This document shows, piece after piece, positions 1 through 11,094 of a DNA stretch of 64,000 nucleotides (the first letter of the stretch is position 1; every line of letters begins with the position of its first letter). Both the position numbers and the translations under genes were made by a program. Below the pieces are notes generated by a model that was not told the DNA's origin, made no database searches, and saw nothing but the letters and a program-made list of their open reading frames with translations. This DNA is from Notolepis coatsorum (taxonomy: Eukaryota > Chordata > Actinopteri > Aulopiformes > Paralepididae), in the NCBI GenBank assembly GCA_963971535.1, contig OZ020589.1, positions 81,599,184 to 81,663,183 of the forward strand, read 5' to 3'.

Positions 1-56
1 TTAACAGTCCTGCAAATGTTGCATAAAACGCCTGTCGATTGCATACCCAAAGTAAT

Positions 57-182
57 TTGCGATTTATTATACTTTATACTTATAGCACATGTATGAGGCT
101 GGTCTCTTTTGAAAGGATACATTCTGAAGTTTCTTACACAAACTTTGAGTGCTAATGTAATAGAGAAACAGAGGTTTGAACA
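57..182. repeat. Dispersed repeat R1, copy 1
   Basis: This segment matches 1540-1690 and 42247-42432. Shared stretches include the words atagcacatg and ctggtctcttttgaaag and the end (a)atagag(t/a)aac. No coding potential is visible. Sequence at 650-720 also matches the part of copy 2 at 1698-1770, so copy 1 may be split by an insertion between about 183 and 650. The family resembles the interior of a DNA transposon, but I see no clear termini. Confidence 0.6.
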
Positions 183-1330
183 CATTGAAATAAAATATTT
201 GCTCCTTACTTTTGTGTTGACTTGTGTTGCCAGATGCCTCTTTTTGGGTTCCAGTTGAGAGGTAGGAGCTGGAATACATAACGGCTCCATAGCCTGAAGT
301 CTTATAGTCATACAGGTCCAAAGTTTATAAAAATCCCACAGAAGATGAGTGTTTTACAAAGGTTTTTGTAATGTGTGTTCAGCGTGATTATCCAAAATGG
401 CCGTCCACTTCCATTCATTCAGACACGCGACTCAAAACAAAGAACTTGGTCTTCTTCTGCACCCCTTCTCATTGCAATCAGCGCTCATCTGGGATCGCTT
501 TCGGAGCAGACGCTCCTTGGCTACAACGGTGGTCAATTATTTTCGCCATCAGCGGTGACTGGTCAATTCAGCACCGTTTACAACCGGACGTGGTCGCTCA
601 TTGGAACGGCTTGTCAAATGATGCTCGCCAGATATTTCGTCTTGTAACTCGAGACCCGAAGCATGCAAGCGGAGCCGACAGACGAGAGCAAAGTGCCGCG
701 TTGTGCGTGTGTCCTGTCGAAAGTTAAGAGGTTAACCTCTTAACTGGTTCGGGGCCAACCACGTATATGTTTGGGAGCCGACGCTTGAAGGCCAACCACG
801 TATATGTGTTTAGCTCGTTTTAGTTTTTATTCCATTTTAATATCCTACTCAATGTCACAGAGCTGTATCTTGGCTGGAAAAGGCATATTGGGACTCGGAA
901 AGTGCAGTACCGGCCAGATCCTGGTATTGGCGCTGTCTCAAGAATGCAGTTTCCCCTGTTGCACACTTGGTGTCACTTTTTTTCGGTCCGGGTGGACTTT
1001 TCTGTTAGCCTCAAGCTATGGCTTCACCAGATCGCCTGGAATACTTTTTGCGACGCCGAATTCAGTATGCAGTAAAGGAATATAGCATTAGCCAATGGAG
1101 ATATCGATTCATGGTGGAACATGATACCGATCATATGTATTTAGATTTTTAACTCTAGCTTGTGTAGGGCCGAAACGCCAATCGATTTAACGTTATTAGC
1201 TTAGCGCCCTATAACTAGCCTTGCAGTAATTATCCCAGACCATTCTGATATAACGTTCATATTCACAACGCTATAAAACGTGAACATATTGATGAAAAAA
1301 AAATCTTTAAGGCATATTGAAGGGAATGTT
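183..1330. other. Unassigned repeat-derived DNA with a TTAA palindrome
   Basis: No gene can be supported here; the short open frames are not conserved-looking. A perfect 20-bp palindrome lies at 724-743 (ttaagaggtt followed by its mirror). A short phrase around 757-770 (ggccaaccacgtatatgt) recurs at 790-808. TTAA-centred sequences also occur beside repeat R1 near 42247, so the stretch may be piggyBac-related debris. That link is inference. Confidence 0.4.
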
Positions 1331-1439
1331 TATACTGTCAATTGACAATGACAATGGCAAGCAATAATATAAAATATAGATTTAGCTCCACAAACAACGT
1401 CACGCACAGTGAAAAGTTGTAATGAAAAGCTGGCGTCCT

Positions 1440-1860
1440 AGAGTGGGGCCCGTTTAATCGAAATGGCCCCGAACGTGTTAACAGGCAGGCAGAAAAGTGG
1501 CCATTTCTTTTACTTGAACTTGAGGACTCCATACTTTTTTTGCAAGGCTTAGCTTTATACTTTATGTGTATAGCACATGCATGAGCCTGGTCTCTTTTGA
1601 AAGATAACATTTTGAAGTTACTAACGCAAAAACGCATAATCACTTTTAATGCTAATGGAATAGAGTAACAGGTTTGAACTTGAGTTGATGTTTTGAGAAA
1701 AACGCAGCCCCGAGCCGGTAGACGCTCGCAAAATGCTGCGACGTGCGTGCATGGGCATGACAGAATAAGCAAAAACCATGAAAAACATTTAACAACACAA
1801 TGACACAGTCTAATTAGTCCCGCCACAGTCTAATTAGTCCCACCACAGTTGTATAATGAA
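1440..1860. repeat. Dispersed repeat R1, copy 2
   Basis: The most complete copy of R1 in the window. The core at 1540-1690 matches 57-182 and 42247-42432; the part at 1698-1770 matches 650-720. Near its end it reads gagtaacaggtttgaac with no interruption. At 42430 the same place is interrupted by a DIRS-like element right after gtaac, so this copy works as an empty-site reference. Confidence 0.6.
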
Positions 1861-2058
1861 CCAATTTTTTTTTTTATTATTATTATTTTTTATTACTATT
1901 TTTTAAATATAAAGTTTACCAATAGGGATGTATCAGTAGTATTAGCAGTGGTAGTAGTCGTAATAGTAATCCACTATATTTTTTTATTTTCTAAAAAATA
2001 AACCAGTTCAACACAGGTAACCACTTTTGCTTAATTTCTTTGATGGCTCAAATGTATG
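1861..2058. other. AT-rich unassigned stretch
   Basis: Long T and AT runs (1866-1910, 1979-2000) with no gene or recognisable element. Confidence 0.6.
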
Positions 2059-2066
2059 CTCTAGTC

Positions 2067-2250
2067 CAGTGGTTCCCAAACCTCTCCTCGAGACACCCCA
2101 GCCGTTCCATGTATTTGTTAAATTCCACCACCAGCACACCTGATTCAACTAATAAAGGGCTAGTTAAGTTGAATCAGGTGTGCTGGTGGTGGAATTTAAC
2201 AAATACATTGAACGGCTGGGGTGCTTCGAGGAGAGGATTGGGAAGCACTA
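2067..2250. mobile_element. Palindromic hAT-type MITE
   Basis: A 184-bp element that is almost entirely an inverted repeat. It opens with cagtggttcccaaacct and closes with the near reverse complement ending gggaagcacta. The arms meet near 2158. The flanks are ctctagtc (2059-2066) and gtctagtc (2251-2258), a 7/8 match to an 8-bp target duplication. CAGTGGTTCCCAA ends with 8-bp duplications are typical of hAT-type MITEs. It has no coding capacity. Confidence 0.85.
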
Positions 2251-2288
2251 GTCTAGTCGATTTCGTGTTTTGAGCACAAAGTTCATCA

Positions 2289-3123
2289 TAGGGCTGGGCG
2301 ATATGGCCAAAAACGTTATCGCGATAAAATTATAAAATTATTTTCATATAACTCGATATCGATAATTATCGTCGATATAATGTCTGTCAAGTTTAATTAA
2401 CTTCTTATGCCCGGCGGCGATGGACGGGCTATTAATAGCATAGATATATATAATAGACTTGTTTTGCTGCTGCGAATGTTGATGTCGTCATCAGTCCGCG
2501 CACGTTAGCAGTTAGCCGACAAGCGGAGTATCTCATGACAATGTACTAAATATTACCCTAAAATACTCTCTTCCGCCCCAATATATTGAAACGACGTCCA
2601 CTGTATACCCCACACTACTATAAACGTGGCCTCAGAATTCACGCCACACACATACTCGGCACGTAAATATATAAAACAGCGCCGTGCAAGCTAGTTATCC
2701 TAGCCAGCCTGTTGTTTCTAAGCGATGTATTCCATGACAATGTACTAAATATTACCCTAAAATACTCTCTTCCGCCCCAATATATTGAAACGACGTCCAC
2801 TGTATACCCCACACTACTATAAACGTGGCCTCAGAATTCACGCCACACACATACTCGGCACGTAAATATATAAAACAGAGCCGTGCAAGCTAGTTATCCT
2901 AGCCAGCCTTGTTTACTACTAGAGTCCTACCTCTCTACCCAGAGGTGCACCGCGGGTCTCCTTCACTGTTGGCCATCTCCTTCACTGATTGGTTGTTAGG
3001 GCGTGTGCTCAAATCCAAGCTTGGAAAATCGATATATCGAAACTTTGCAACCACGTTTCATGTTTATTTCGAGGAAATAATTTATCGCGATAGTTATCGT
3101 TATAGTTTTATCGCCCAGCCCTA
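2289..3123. mobile_element. Non-autonomous hAT element (TAGGGCTGGGCGATA ends)
   Basis: An 835-bp element with terminal inverted repeats tagggctgggcgata and tatcgcccagcccta. It is flanked by perfect 8-bp duplications gttcatca at 2281-2288 and 3124-3131. The subterminal regions are rich in TATCG/CGATA words, probably transposase-binding repeats (inference). It encodes no transposase. A related left end occurs at 45635. The interior holds a 177-bp direct duplication, annotated separately. Confidence 0.92.
2534..2909. repeat. Internal direct duplication within the hAT element
   Basis: The block 2534-2710 is repeated almost identically at 2733-2909, a period of 199 bp. It starts catgacaatgtactaaat and ends tagccagcct. 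Near-identity suggests a recent duplication inside the element. Confidence 0.9.
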
Positions 3124-3189
3124 GTTCATCATAGATCTAGCCTCTTTATTTTGCTCTCAAAGTGCACCAGATTGATGCATTTAACTTTC

Positions 3190-3302
3190 AAATGTACACA
3201 CAAAAATAAGTTCCGGGGGGGCATGCCCCAGGACCCCCCTAGAGGGTCGGAGGTTCACCCCATCACCCCCCATAGTCTCTGAAAATCCTGTGGGAAACAC
3301 TG
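3190..3302. mobile_element. hAT-type element terminus (one end only)
   Basis: The stretch ends cctgtgggaaacactg at 3302. The reverse complement, CAGTGTTTCCCACAGG, is a familiar hAT terminal repeat. It is preceded by a GC-rich palindromic segment (ccgggggggcatgccccagg). I cannot find the matching left end, so this is probably a truncated copy. Confidence 0.55.
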
Positions 3303-4087
3303 CTAGCCCACAAAATAGCTGGCTACCGTAATATGAGAGGCAATTAACAGGGGACATGTGCAGGGATAAAAAGCCACTGGGTGATTCTAATACAGGTCAA
3401 GGGAAGCAAAACATTTTCTGCCTGGCAATACTTACACACAAACAGTAGGGAGACAAGACTAAAACCAGGGAAGGGCGAATCGGACTTGCTCTGCTGAACC
3501 TGCGTCAGTAAAACAACAGTCCGAAGTCAATTTAGGCACAGCTAGCCCACAAAATAAACTGGCTTCCAATACTGCAATCTTCTCTAGTTGTGCAAGGAAT
3601 ATATGTCAACCTGTCAAGGGAGAGCTGAATGAGTGGTGCATTTGTTCACAGTTCAATATCCAACACCGATATGCGGGCAGAAGGAAACATTAGCTGGTTC
3701 TGCGCAGTGGTGGTTGGCTTGGAGAAGGCTGGATTGTCATTGTAAAGGCTGGAAGGACTGCCGCAGATGATGTAAAGAGACGAGATTAGTCCAAGTTCAA
3801 AGTCAAGCTACCTCTCATCTAGCAATCCCAGGCCAATGTTCTCATGCCCAAAATGGTCATTCACAGTCTCAGAAAAAATTATTTGTGCATCCCTAGCAAT
3901 GGCTGAGCTCACTGGGCTTAAGAGATGAAATGATGGCTCATGTTTAAAGCCATATAATTTTAACTGTTTACTATTTAAAAAAATTTTTTTACCCATGATT
4001 AACAGTAATAGCATAATCTCAATATATCTCTCAACAGATTACTCATATTTATGAATTATAACCACTCAAATCTGTGTTTGTTTGATA
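3303..4087. other. Unassigned non-coding DNA
   Basis: No gene or element can be defined. The phrase ctagcccacaaaata occurs at 3303 and again at 3541, hinting at a local duplication. Confidence 0.5.
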
Positions 4088-4626
4088 CAACGTTTTTTTC
4101 ATCGAAAAAACGGATAAATGTTGTTTTTTACCATATTTCTCATATTTTTTTTTAAAACATTACTCGACGAAATATCTCGACAAAATACCTCTGAATACGA
4201 ATCAAAAAAAATATTAAAGATTCGATTACTAGTTCGGCCAGAAACGGCGTTGAGGCGAAACGTTACAACGTTTTTCTTCATCAAGAAAAACGGATAAATG
4301 TAGTTTTTTACCATATTTCTCATATTTATTTTTAAAACATTACTCGACGAAATATCTCGACGAAATACCTCTGAATACGAATCAAAACAAATATTAAAGA
4401 TTCGATGACTAGTTCGGCCAGAAACGGCGTTGAGGCGAAACGTTACAAAGTTTTTTTTCATCGAAAAAAACGTATAAATGTTGTTTTTTACCATATTTCT
4501 CATATTTTTTTTTAAAACATTACTCGACGAAATATCTCGACGAAATACCTCTGAATACGAATCAAAAAAAATATTAAAGATTCGATGACTAGTTCGGCCA
4601 GAAACGGCTTTGAGGCGAAACGTTAC
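4088..4626. repeat. Three-copy 180-bp tandem repeat
   Basis: Three tandem copies start near 4088, 4265 and 4445, with a period of 177-180 bp. Each ends with ttcggccagaaacgg and gaggcgaaacgtt. The period is a multiple of three, so the minus strand stays open through all copies as three similar 60-residue blocks joined to unrelated sequence up to 4851. I regard the open frame as a by-product: it shows no known domain and its N-terminal part is low-complexity. Confidence 0.8.
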
Positions 4627-5469
4627 TAAGCGCTCATACTGACCCAAATGTTTTGCGGGCGGTTCCAATGGTCTCTGCGGCAGGAATCTTGGGCTCGCCT
4701 CGCTGGTGGGAAGAGAACCAGACTTGCTCCGTGCAGTACACTTCCTCGTTGGTGCGCGCCGGCTTTGGGGGTCTTGTGTTTCGGCGTGTGGCCGAATCCA
4801 CTCGCTCCCCCCCCCCCCCCACCACCCCAAACCATGTCTCCGGAGTTTCAATCACCGGCAGCCCGGTACAGCCTATCTCACCTCCCCTGAATTGTGGCAA
4901 AGTTATCTGTAGAGCGATTACGCCACCATGTGTTTTACATCGGTAACAGCACATCCTAACGCTAGACGGGGTTCTTAGCTTGTGAAATATGCAAAGGTTT
5001 GGTAAATATATCGAGAATTGAACGAATGAGAGCAGATTTAAAAATGGTTAAAAATGCCGTTTTAACATGGGAGCGGACGGAGAGTAGAAAACATGACCAG
5101 GGGTAAACAAGGCACTAAATACTGTAACTATTTTTCTAGAGTGTTTCATGTTATAAGCTTTTGAGACAATGAACATATATGTAAAATTAAGATAGTTACC
5201 CAATTTCATGAAATAATAATAAACACAGACACCGCTGTGCTCACACACACACTCAAGACAATGCATGCGTGTGTGTTCCGGTGTGTGTGTGTGCTAACCG
5301 CTAAACATTGAGGATAATTGCATGCCAATTAAAGACCTCTGAACAGGTCCTGCATTATTATTATTAAAATATTTAAGTAGTTTTCATGACCAGGGGTATA
5401 TATTCTGGCAAATTGTGGCAATCTGCTTCCGGAACCACTCTTCTCTTCAATATAGGTCAACCTTAAAAG
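4627..5469. other. Unassigned DNA with short C and GT runs
   Basis: Contains a C run at about 4808-4820 and a GT stretch near 5280-5292. The open frames on both strands between 4630 and 4950 overlap one another and look like chance products of GC-rich sequence. Confidence 0.5.
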
Positions 5470-6356
5470 CAGTGGTTCCCAACGTATGGGGTGCAAGGTA
5501 CTGCAGGTGGGGCGCAACATTTATATTTTTTTTATAAACGCCAATGTCAACAAAAATGTATTTACTGGCATGTGTTATTCCTTATTACAGAGCACATTCA
5601 GAAGCCTAAATACGTTTTGCCACAAAAGGTGTTATTGTCCATTGTAAAAGCATTGTAAGTTTGTGTTTCAGGCTAGCTAGCTATTGTCCAATCAAATGAG
5701 TGAATTAATGGGAATCGAAGAGAGAGTGAGACGTAACGTTATGCTAGCCTGCATGAGAGGAATTTGTGAGAGGAAGCAAACAAAAATGGAGAAGTTTCTG
5801 ATAACAGCTAAAAGACAAGCGGCGGAGCCCACAACTACTCCAGCTACAACTTTTGAGAGTGGCAATCTCAAAACAACTACCCCGCTTTGAGAAGATTTGC
5901 AAGGGAAAGCAAGCACACACAAGTCACTGAATGTATGCTAGAATGTGAATATGAAAAGTGATTTATTTGCAACCTGCAGTAGTTAATAGTAGGCCTACTT
6001 TTAATTAATATATCATGTAAGTTACTATTATTTTAATGTAATGAAATCTACTGCTCAGGGAAGTACTGCAGGCTAATTAGTATTATTTGAATGAAAATAA
6101 ATAACCTACTCAGGGAAGTAGCCTACTGTAGGCCTACAACTACATTTTTAATTAGGCCTAATTATTTCACAGTGACACGGGATCATTTGCCAAGCTGTTG
6201 TTAATTTTCAAATAAAACAAATTGTGTATTTGTGTCTTGTTATGTTAATCTTGTCTTAACACGATTACTTCTAGGTGGGGACCAGGTTTAGGTGGGGGTC
6301 AAAAATATTTCCAACTACCCAAGTGGGGCCTGATTGAAAAAGTTTGGGAACCACTG
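5470..6356. mobile_element. hAT element remnant (CAGTGGTTCCCAA ends)
   Basis: An 887-bp element with ends cagtggttcccaac and gtttgggaaccactg. The flanks are not a clean duplication, so it is decayed or the target duplication has mutated. A short plus-strand frame at 5684-5890 contains a Met-Glu-Lys-Phe-Leu motif followed by a basic stretch. That recalls the N-terminus of some hAT transposases, but it is too short to prove. Confidence 0.7.
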
Positions 6357-6408
6357 GCTTAGAGAGACAGCAGAAGGAGGAGAGAGGGGCAGGCACAAAA
6401 CCTAGTTG

Positions 6409-6571
6409 CCAATACCACACAAACAATAGTAGCTAATAACACACAGTAGCTAATACCGCACAAATAATAGTAGCTAATACCACACAGTAGCTAATATTGC
6501 ACAAATAGTAGCTAATACCACACAAACAATTGTAGCGAATAGTATACCACACAGCTAATACCACACAAATG
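6409..6571. repeat. Minisatellite of agctaatacc units
   Basis: Irregular tandem repeats built on agctaataccacacaaata and shorter variants. Confidence 0.8.
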
Positions 6572-6639
6572 TGGGAGATTCCATATATGAGTTTGCACAT
6601 GTAAATGCCATATACCTTTTGCAATAGCTGGGGTAAGTT

Positions 6640-7214
6640 TATAATAATAATAATACATTTATTTTATATAACGCTTCTCAATGACCAGAAGTCGCTGACA
6701 ATAGGTAAAAGAAAAACAAAGAAACAATGAAACATGGAACCACAGGGAAACAGGGAACAATATGAATACACAAGAACATAGAGCCACGAGTAACAGACAA
6801 CAAATACAGGAGCCAGTAGGGGAGGGGAGGCAGTCGTGGAGTAAGTAAGAGAAACCATGGGGGGGAGAGGAGAGAAAGTAGGGGAGGGGAAAAGGGGGTG
6901 ATAGGTTGGATGAGGGTGGTTATGGGTAGGAAAGGTTAAATTATAGGGAGAACAGGTAGGTTTTGAGACGGGATTTGAGGTGGAGCGTGAGGGAGAGTTT
7001 CTGATGGTCTGAGGGAGGGTGTTCCAGAGTCGGGGTGCAGCACGTGAGAAGGCCCGATCACCAAAATCTTTTAGTTTGGATGACGGGCCGGTGAGGGAAG
7101 CAGTGGAAGAGGACCGGAGGGATCGGGTGGAGTGGTATGGGAGAAGGAGGTCAGTCAGGTAGGGGGGTGTGCGGCAGGCTATGGAGGGCTTTGAAGGTGA
7201 GGAGTAATAATTTT
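6640..7214 (-). pseudogene. L2-like LINE, C-terminal RT region and 3' end
   Basis: Read on the minus strand, this gives the C-terminal part of an L2-clade LINE protein. A leucine-rich TFKALHSLP stretch is followed by the motif YLTDLL, then GDRAFSRAAPRLWNTLP, a signature of this region in L2 LINEs. The 3' end runs into an AATAAT-type tail at about 6642-6655. It is the downstream half of a copy whose upstream half lies at 7785-7948. The two are separated by another LINE end. Nonfunctional and 5'-truncated. Confidence 0.8.
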
Positions 7215-7234
7215 AACTACTGTATATATATATA

Positions 7235-7784
7235 TAGGAGTGATTAAGTTACCTTCTTAGCTTCTATCCCCAGGCCATCAGGCTGCTAAACGAACAATAA
7301 ACACTATGCAACAACCATCAAATGCACACAGCACACACACCCACACGCACACACTCACTCAAACAAACAACACACTGCAGCACCCACTCTCCACACTTTA
7401 GATCACACAAACACACTTTACACTTTATATTTATTGATAAAGGATTTGCACTACAAACTCGTACACCTACTGTGAATTGTACCTAAATTGCACCTCGTCC
7501 CATTTCTGCCTTGCACTATATAGTATTGTATATTAGTACACTGCACAGTATTGTATATTGTATAGTAACTCAGTTACATCTATTCTGCATCGAACATTGT
7601 ACATATGTCTAAACTGAACACTGTGACCTCATTTTTTTTACTTCTAATTTTACTATGTTATTTTATTTCATACTTATCTTGTCTTGCACAGTCTCTGGAG
7701 CGTAACAGTAAGAAGCATTTTGTATAAAAGTATTCTGTACTTCTGTATGACAACTATTAAAGAAACTTGAAACTTGAAACTTGA
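7235..7784 (+). mobile_element. 5'-truncated LINE 3' end inserted in the L2 copy
   Basis: The plus strand begins with the last codons of a LINE protein (S-F-Y-P-Q-A-I-R-L-L-N, stop near 7300). An AT-rich 3' UTR follows, ending in a short tandem tail of ttgaaac units at 7762-7784. Such a simple-repeat tail marks the 3' end of many fish LINEs. The insertion splits the minus-strand L2 copy, and about 20 codons of L2 seem lost at the site. Confidence 0.75.
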
Positions 7785-7948
7785 TGTGGTCACAGGACCG
7801 GGTGTTGTTGAGCAGGCGAGCAGCAGAGTTCTGGACCATCTGAAGTCTATGGAGGGAGCGGGAGATGATGCCAGTGAGGAGGGAGTTGCAGTAGTCTAGG
7901 CGGGAGGAAATTAACGTGTGGATGAGGGATTCAGCAGAGGGGGGGGGG
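7785..7948 (-). pseudogene. L2-like LINE, upstream RT fragment
   Basis: The minus-strand translation contains SSRLDYCNSLLTG and LQMVQNSAARLL, a hallmark of L2/CR1 LINE proteins just downstream of the RT core. It continues into 6640-7214 on the other side of the inserted LINE end. Confidence 0.85.
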
Positions 7949-8292
7949 GAGAGGCAGTGTCTGATTTATATCCAAAGATTCCTGACTAAGGGAAACCCAA
8001 TATCCCTGGGATACCCTTTTTAGTCTGGATGCCATGTTATTGTTATTGTTGCATTCTTCTGACTAATTATTAATTATGTTTCCACAGGGAATACTCACAA
8101 TATTCTGGATCTTCAGATACAAAAATGAATATCTCATGATTGAAGATTATAATATTTATTTGTTTATGTATGTTATATATGGGTTATGTATACCCATTTG
8201 TAGGGGACAACCGAGAGGGAGAGAGAGAGATGTGTGATCCTTTAATCAGGCCTCCCATTGTGTCCCCATGCTGCACATCAAACCTTGGACCA
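7949..8292. other. Unassigned DNA
   Basis: No feature recognised apart from a short GA stretch at about 8212-8228. Confidence 0.5.
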
Positions 8293-8430
8293 GGGGCGGA
8301 CTGGCAACAAAAAGCAGGCCGGGAATTTGTCAATCAATCAAGCAGCCCCCATTTGTCCAAAATAACATATCAAATTGAAAATGCATCAATTAATCAATCA
8401 ACAAATCATCAAATAATTTGGACTGTTCAT
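8293..8430. mobile_element. hAT-type terminus (CAGGGGCGGACTGG)
   Basis: The sequence caggggcggactggcaac at 8293 is a common terminal inverted repeat of fish hAT elements. A run of caatcaatcaa units follows near 8330 and 8390. No matching right end is present, so this is a partial copy. Confidence 0.55.
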
Positions 8431-8439
8431 TGACAGGCA

Positions 8440-10327
8440 TCACATTTCATAGAGCAAAATTGTTTGCATTAATTTTAACTATTGTAATGCAATCACACAT
8501 TTATGATGAATAGTCCAACCTGAACACATTGCTGTAGTATGCTCTAATTCACTTTACACAATGGCACTCAATATTGCACCTGTAGTTTCTACTATGATGC
8601 TGGTTCCTGCAAAGGCCTCTCCTTCCTCCATCCTTTCCCTTTCTGAATTTAATTGCATTAAAACAGACATAATTTGGACTGTTAGTTGCCAACTATTAAA
8701 TATGATAGGTGTAGCTAAGGGGCTACACAACCCTGACTGTATTGAGATATGTTAGATTAAACCACTACTAAAGAATATTAATTTAGCCAGACAGTACAGT
8801 TACTCAAAATGGTGGACACTCCATTAACTGCGCGGGGACAGGGATACAAGTTGAACAAGCATCAGTTTAATGTTAATAGTAAACATACAATATCACGGTT
8901 CTCCTTTAATAATAGAATGTCAGTGCAACAAAGTCAACGGTAACGAATAGTTCCTATACTACGGATACTCGACCAGTGGAGCTCTGAATGGAGTGAGACG
9001 AAACGAGGCGATACAGGGAAAAGCAAGATGGTGGCTGGAGACGGTTGGTTCTCTCTAGAGCTCCTGCTCCAGAGAAACTGTAGACTGGTCGGATAATCCT
9101 GTCGTCGCTGGGAGAAGGGGTCTCGTACGGAACCGGTCCTTGTATTCCTAGCGCCCGATGGCAGGGTTAATAGCTATTAATCCAAAAGCCTGTTGGCATA
9201 GATGGTAGCTAGTTAGCTCCGTTTGTACGTGAAGCTAACCCGCAGGCGGTCTCCAATGAGTAGTTATATCCAAACGTCGCTGGGTTTAACTATAAGTCTC
9301 TCCACGTTACTTCGCTTACACAAGTCACTATACTGTGCCAATAATGGCTCGACAATATTATAGTGGTATCTAATTAGCCATGTGGCTCTCTATAACGATA
9401 CACTGCTATCGGTCTGTGTACAACTGCACCAGACGTCTTCTCTCTCGCTCTGTTAGTTTTCCAATACTTGGTAGTTCATAATGTTAGCTAACTATAAAAA
9501 TGTATTGCAGGGCAATATTTGTGCATCTTCTGACATGACACTGAAGCCAAGTAAACACTATCCACATATTCCCACAACGTTGGGACTTATCATTTACCAA
9601 ACTCATTTCACCACACTGCACAAACGCTTACTAACTCAATCATTCTTATTGATCATCAACACTACTCAGCGAATGGGATTAAAAAGCATGCATACCATTT
9701 AGTAAATGTGTCTGAAATAGCCCGCAAGACAGTCATGAAGCCACCTGTCTCATTCTGCTTGATTGAATGATAATGTTATTCCCAGGCTACTTCACATGCA
9801 CTCAATTAATCTTCCCCATTGACAGTTTAATACACAGGCACGCGCTGTTTAGAGCTCAACAAGTACTCGCCAGCGCATGCCCAGTATAGTGAGGATATGA
9901 GTCTTGAGATGAGTTTCCAGGAGAGCTAGATGGAAATCTTTTCTGGGGCGGAAATTATTTACTCCGCTCTTCCCTCTAAATCGTAGACTTCTAAGTTGAA
10001 ACGTATAGAACGTGCTGTGAATTATTAGTTGCAGATGTGTGAATTAACCATTTAACCGTAAAGGATATCCAGTTAATTTAAAACAACTGGTTAACCGGCT
10101 GAGCGGATATCCTTGCACATCCCTTATTGTGATATCCTCTCGCCAATCGCCACAGACATATCTGGCAACACTGTGAGATTCAAAACCAGCAGGATATGGA
10201 TTTTGCTTCTGAACTCTCCCTGGTTCACCATTGGCACAATGTAGCTGAAGACCAGGTGGGCCCAAAATACAGCTGGTCAATCACAAATCTAATTGTGGGA
10301 TGATTTGATTGCATATGGTTACTGTTA
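8440..10327. other. Unassigned non-coding DNA; short repeat shared with 25415
   Basis: The segment 8465-8512 matches 25415-25461, including the target gaatagtc that is duplicated by the transposon at 25462. It is therefore a partial empty-site relative. I see no gene in the remaining 1.8 kb. Confidence 0.5.
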
Positions 10328-10555
10328 CTCACCCTCATGGCCGTAGCCAGCTATGAGGCCACCGAGGTCTGGACCTCGGTAACTATTTGTAACTATTAAA
10401 AAATATATATATTATTTATAAAAAATTAAATTAAAATAAAAAAAATTTTGTTTGGTCAACGTCCGGCCCACTACTAGGCTGGGACAGCAGCCCATTGGTA
10501 CTGACTGACACTGGGCTGGCCCAATCACATCTCTTACTAAGCACCCCCCAGCCAG

Positions 10556-10766
10556 TCGTGCAGGTACATGACTGAGAGGGGGCTGGCTGTTACATGACTG
10601 AGATGGGGCTGTGGTACATGACTGAGAGGGGGCTGTGGTACATGACTGAGAGGGGGCTGTGGTACTGTACATGACTGAGAGGGGGCTAGTATACAGGACT
10701 GAGAGGGGGCTGGTACATGACTGAGAGGGGGCTGGCTGGTACATGACTCAGATGGGGCTGTGGTAC
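10556..10766. repeat. Minisatellite, left part
   Basis: Tandem units of about 22-27 bp built on ggtacatgactgagaggggg. The same array resumes at 14062 on the far side of the inserted LINE. Confidence 0.95.
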
Positions 10767-10934
10767 ATTCAGATTCAGATTCAGATTCCTTTATTGAGCC
10801 ATTTGTGTAAAACACATTGGTAATTGTTGCAGCAATACAGTGTATGCATTTTCTTTTCTTTTTTCACAGTAAACAACACCAACACAGACACATGACAATA
10901 AACGAAACAGTGCAGTGGAGGATTAATCAATAAA

Positions 10935-11049
<115 letters not shown>

Positions 11050-11094
11050 GAAGAGTGCAGAGTTCCAGTACGGACTAGTGCAGTGCAGTCAGTG

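Noticed and set aside
4648-4954. Overlapping Pro/Gly-rich frames on both strands as genes
   Set aside because: Mutually overlapping and driven by the C run at 4808-4820.
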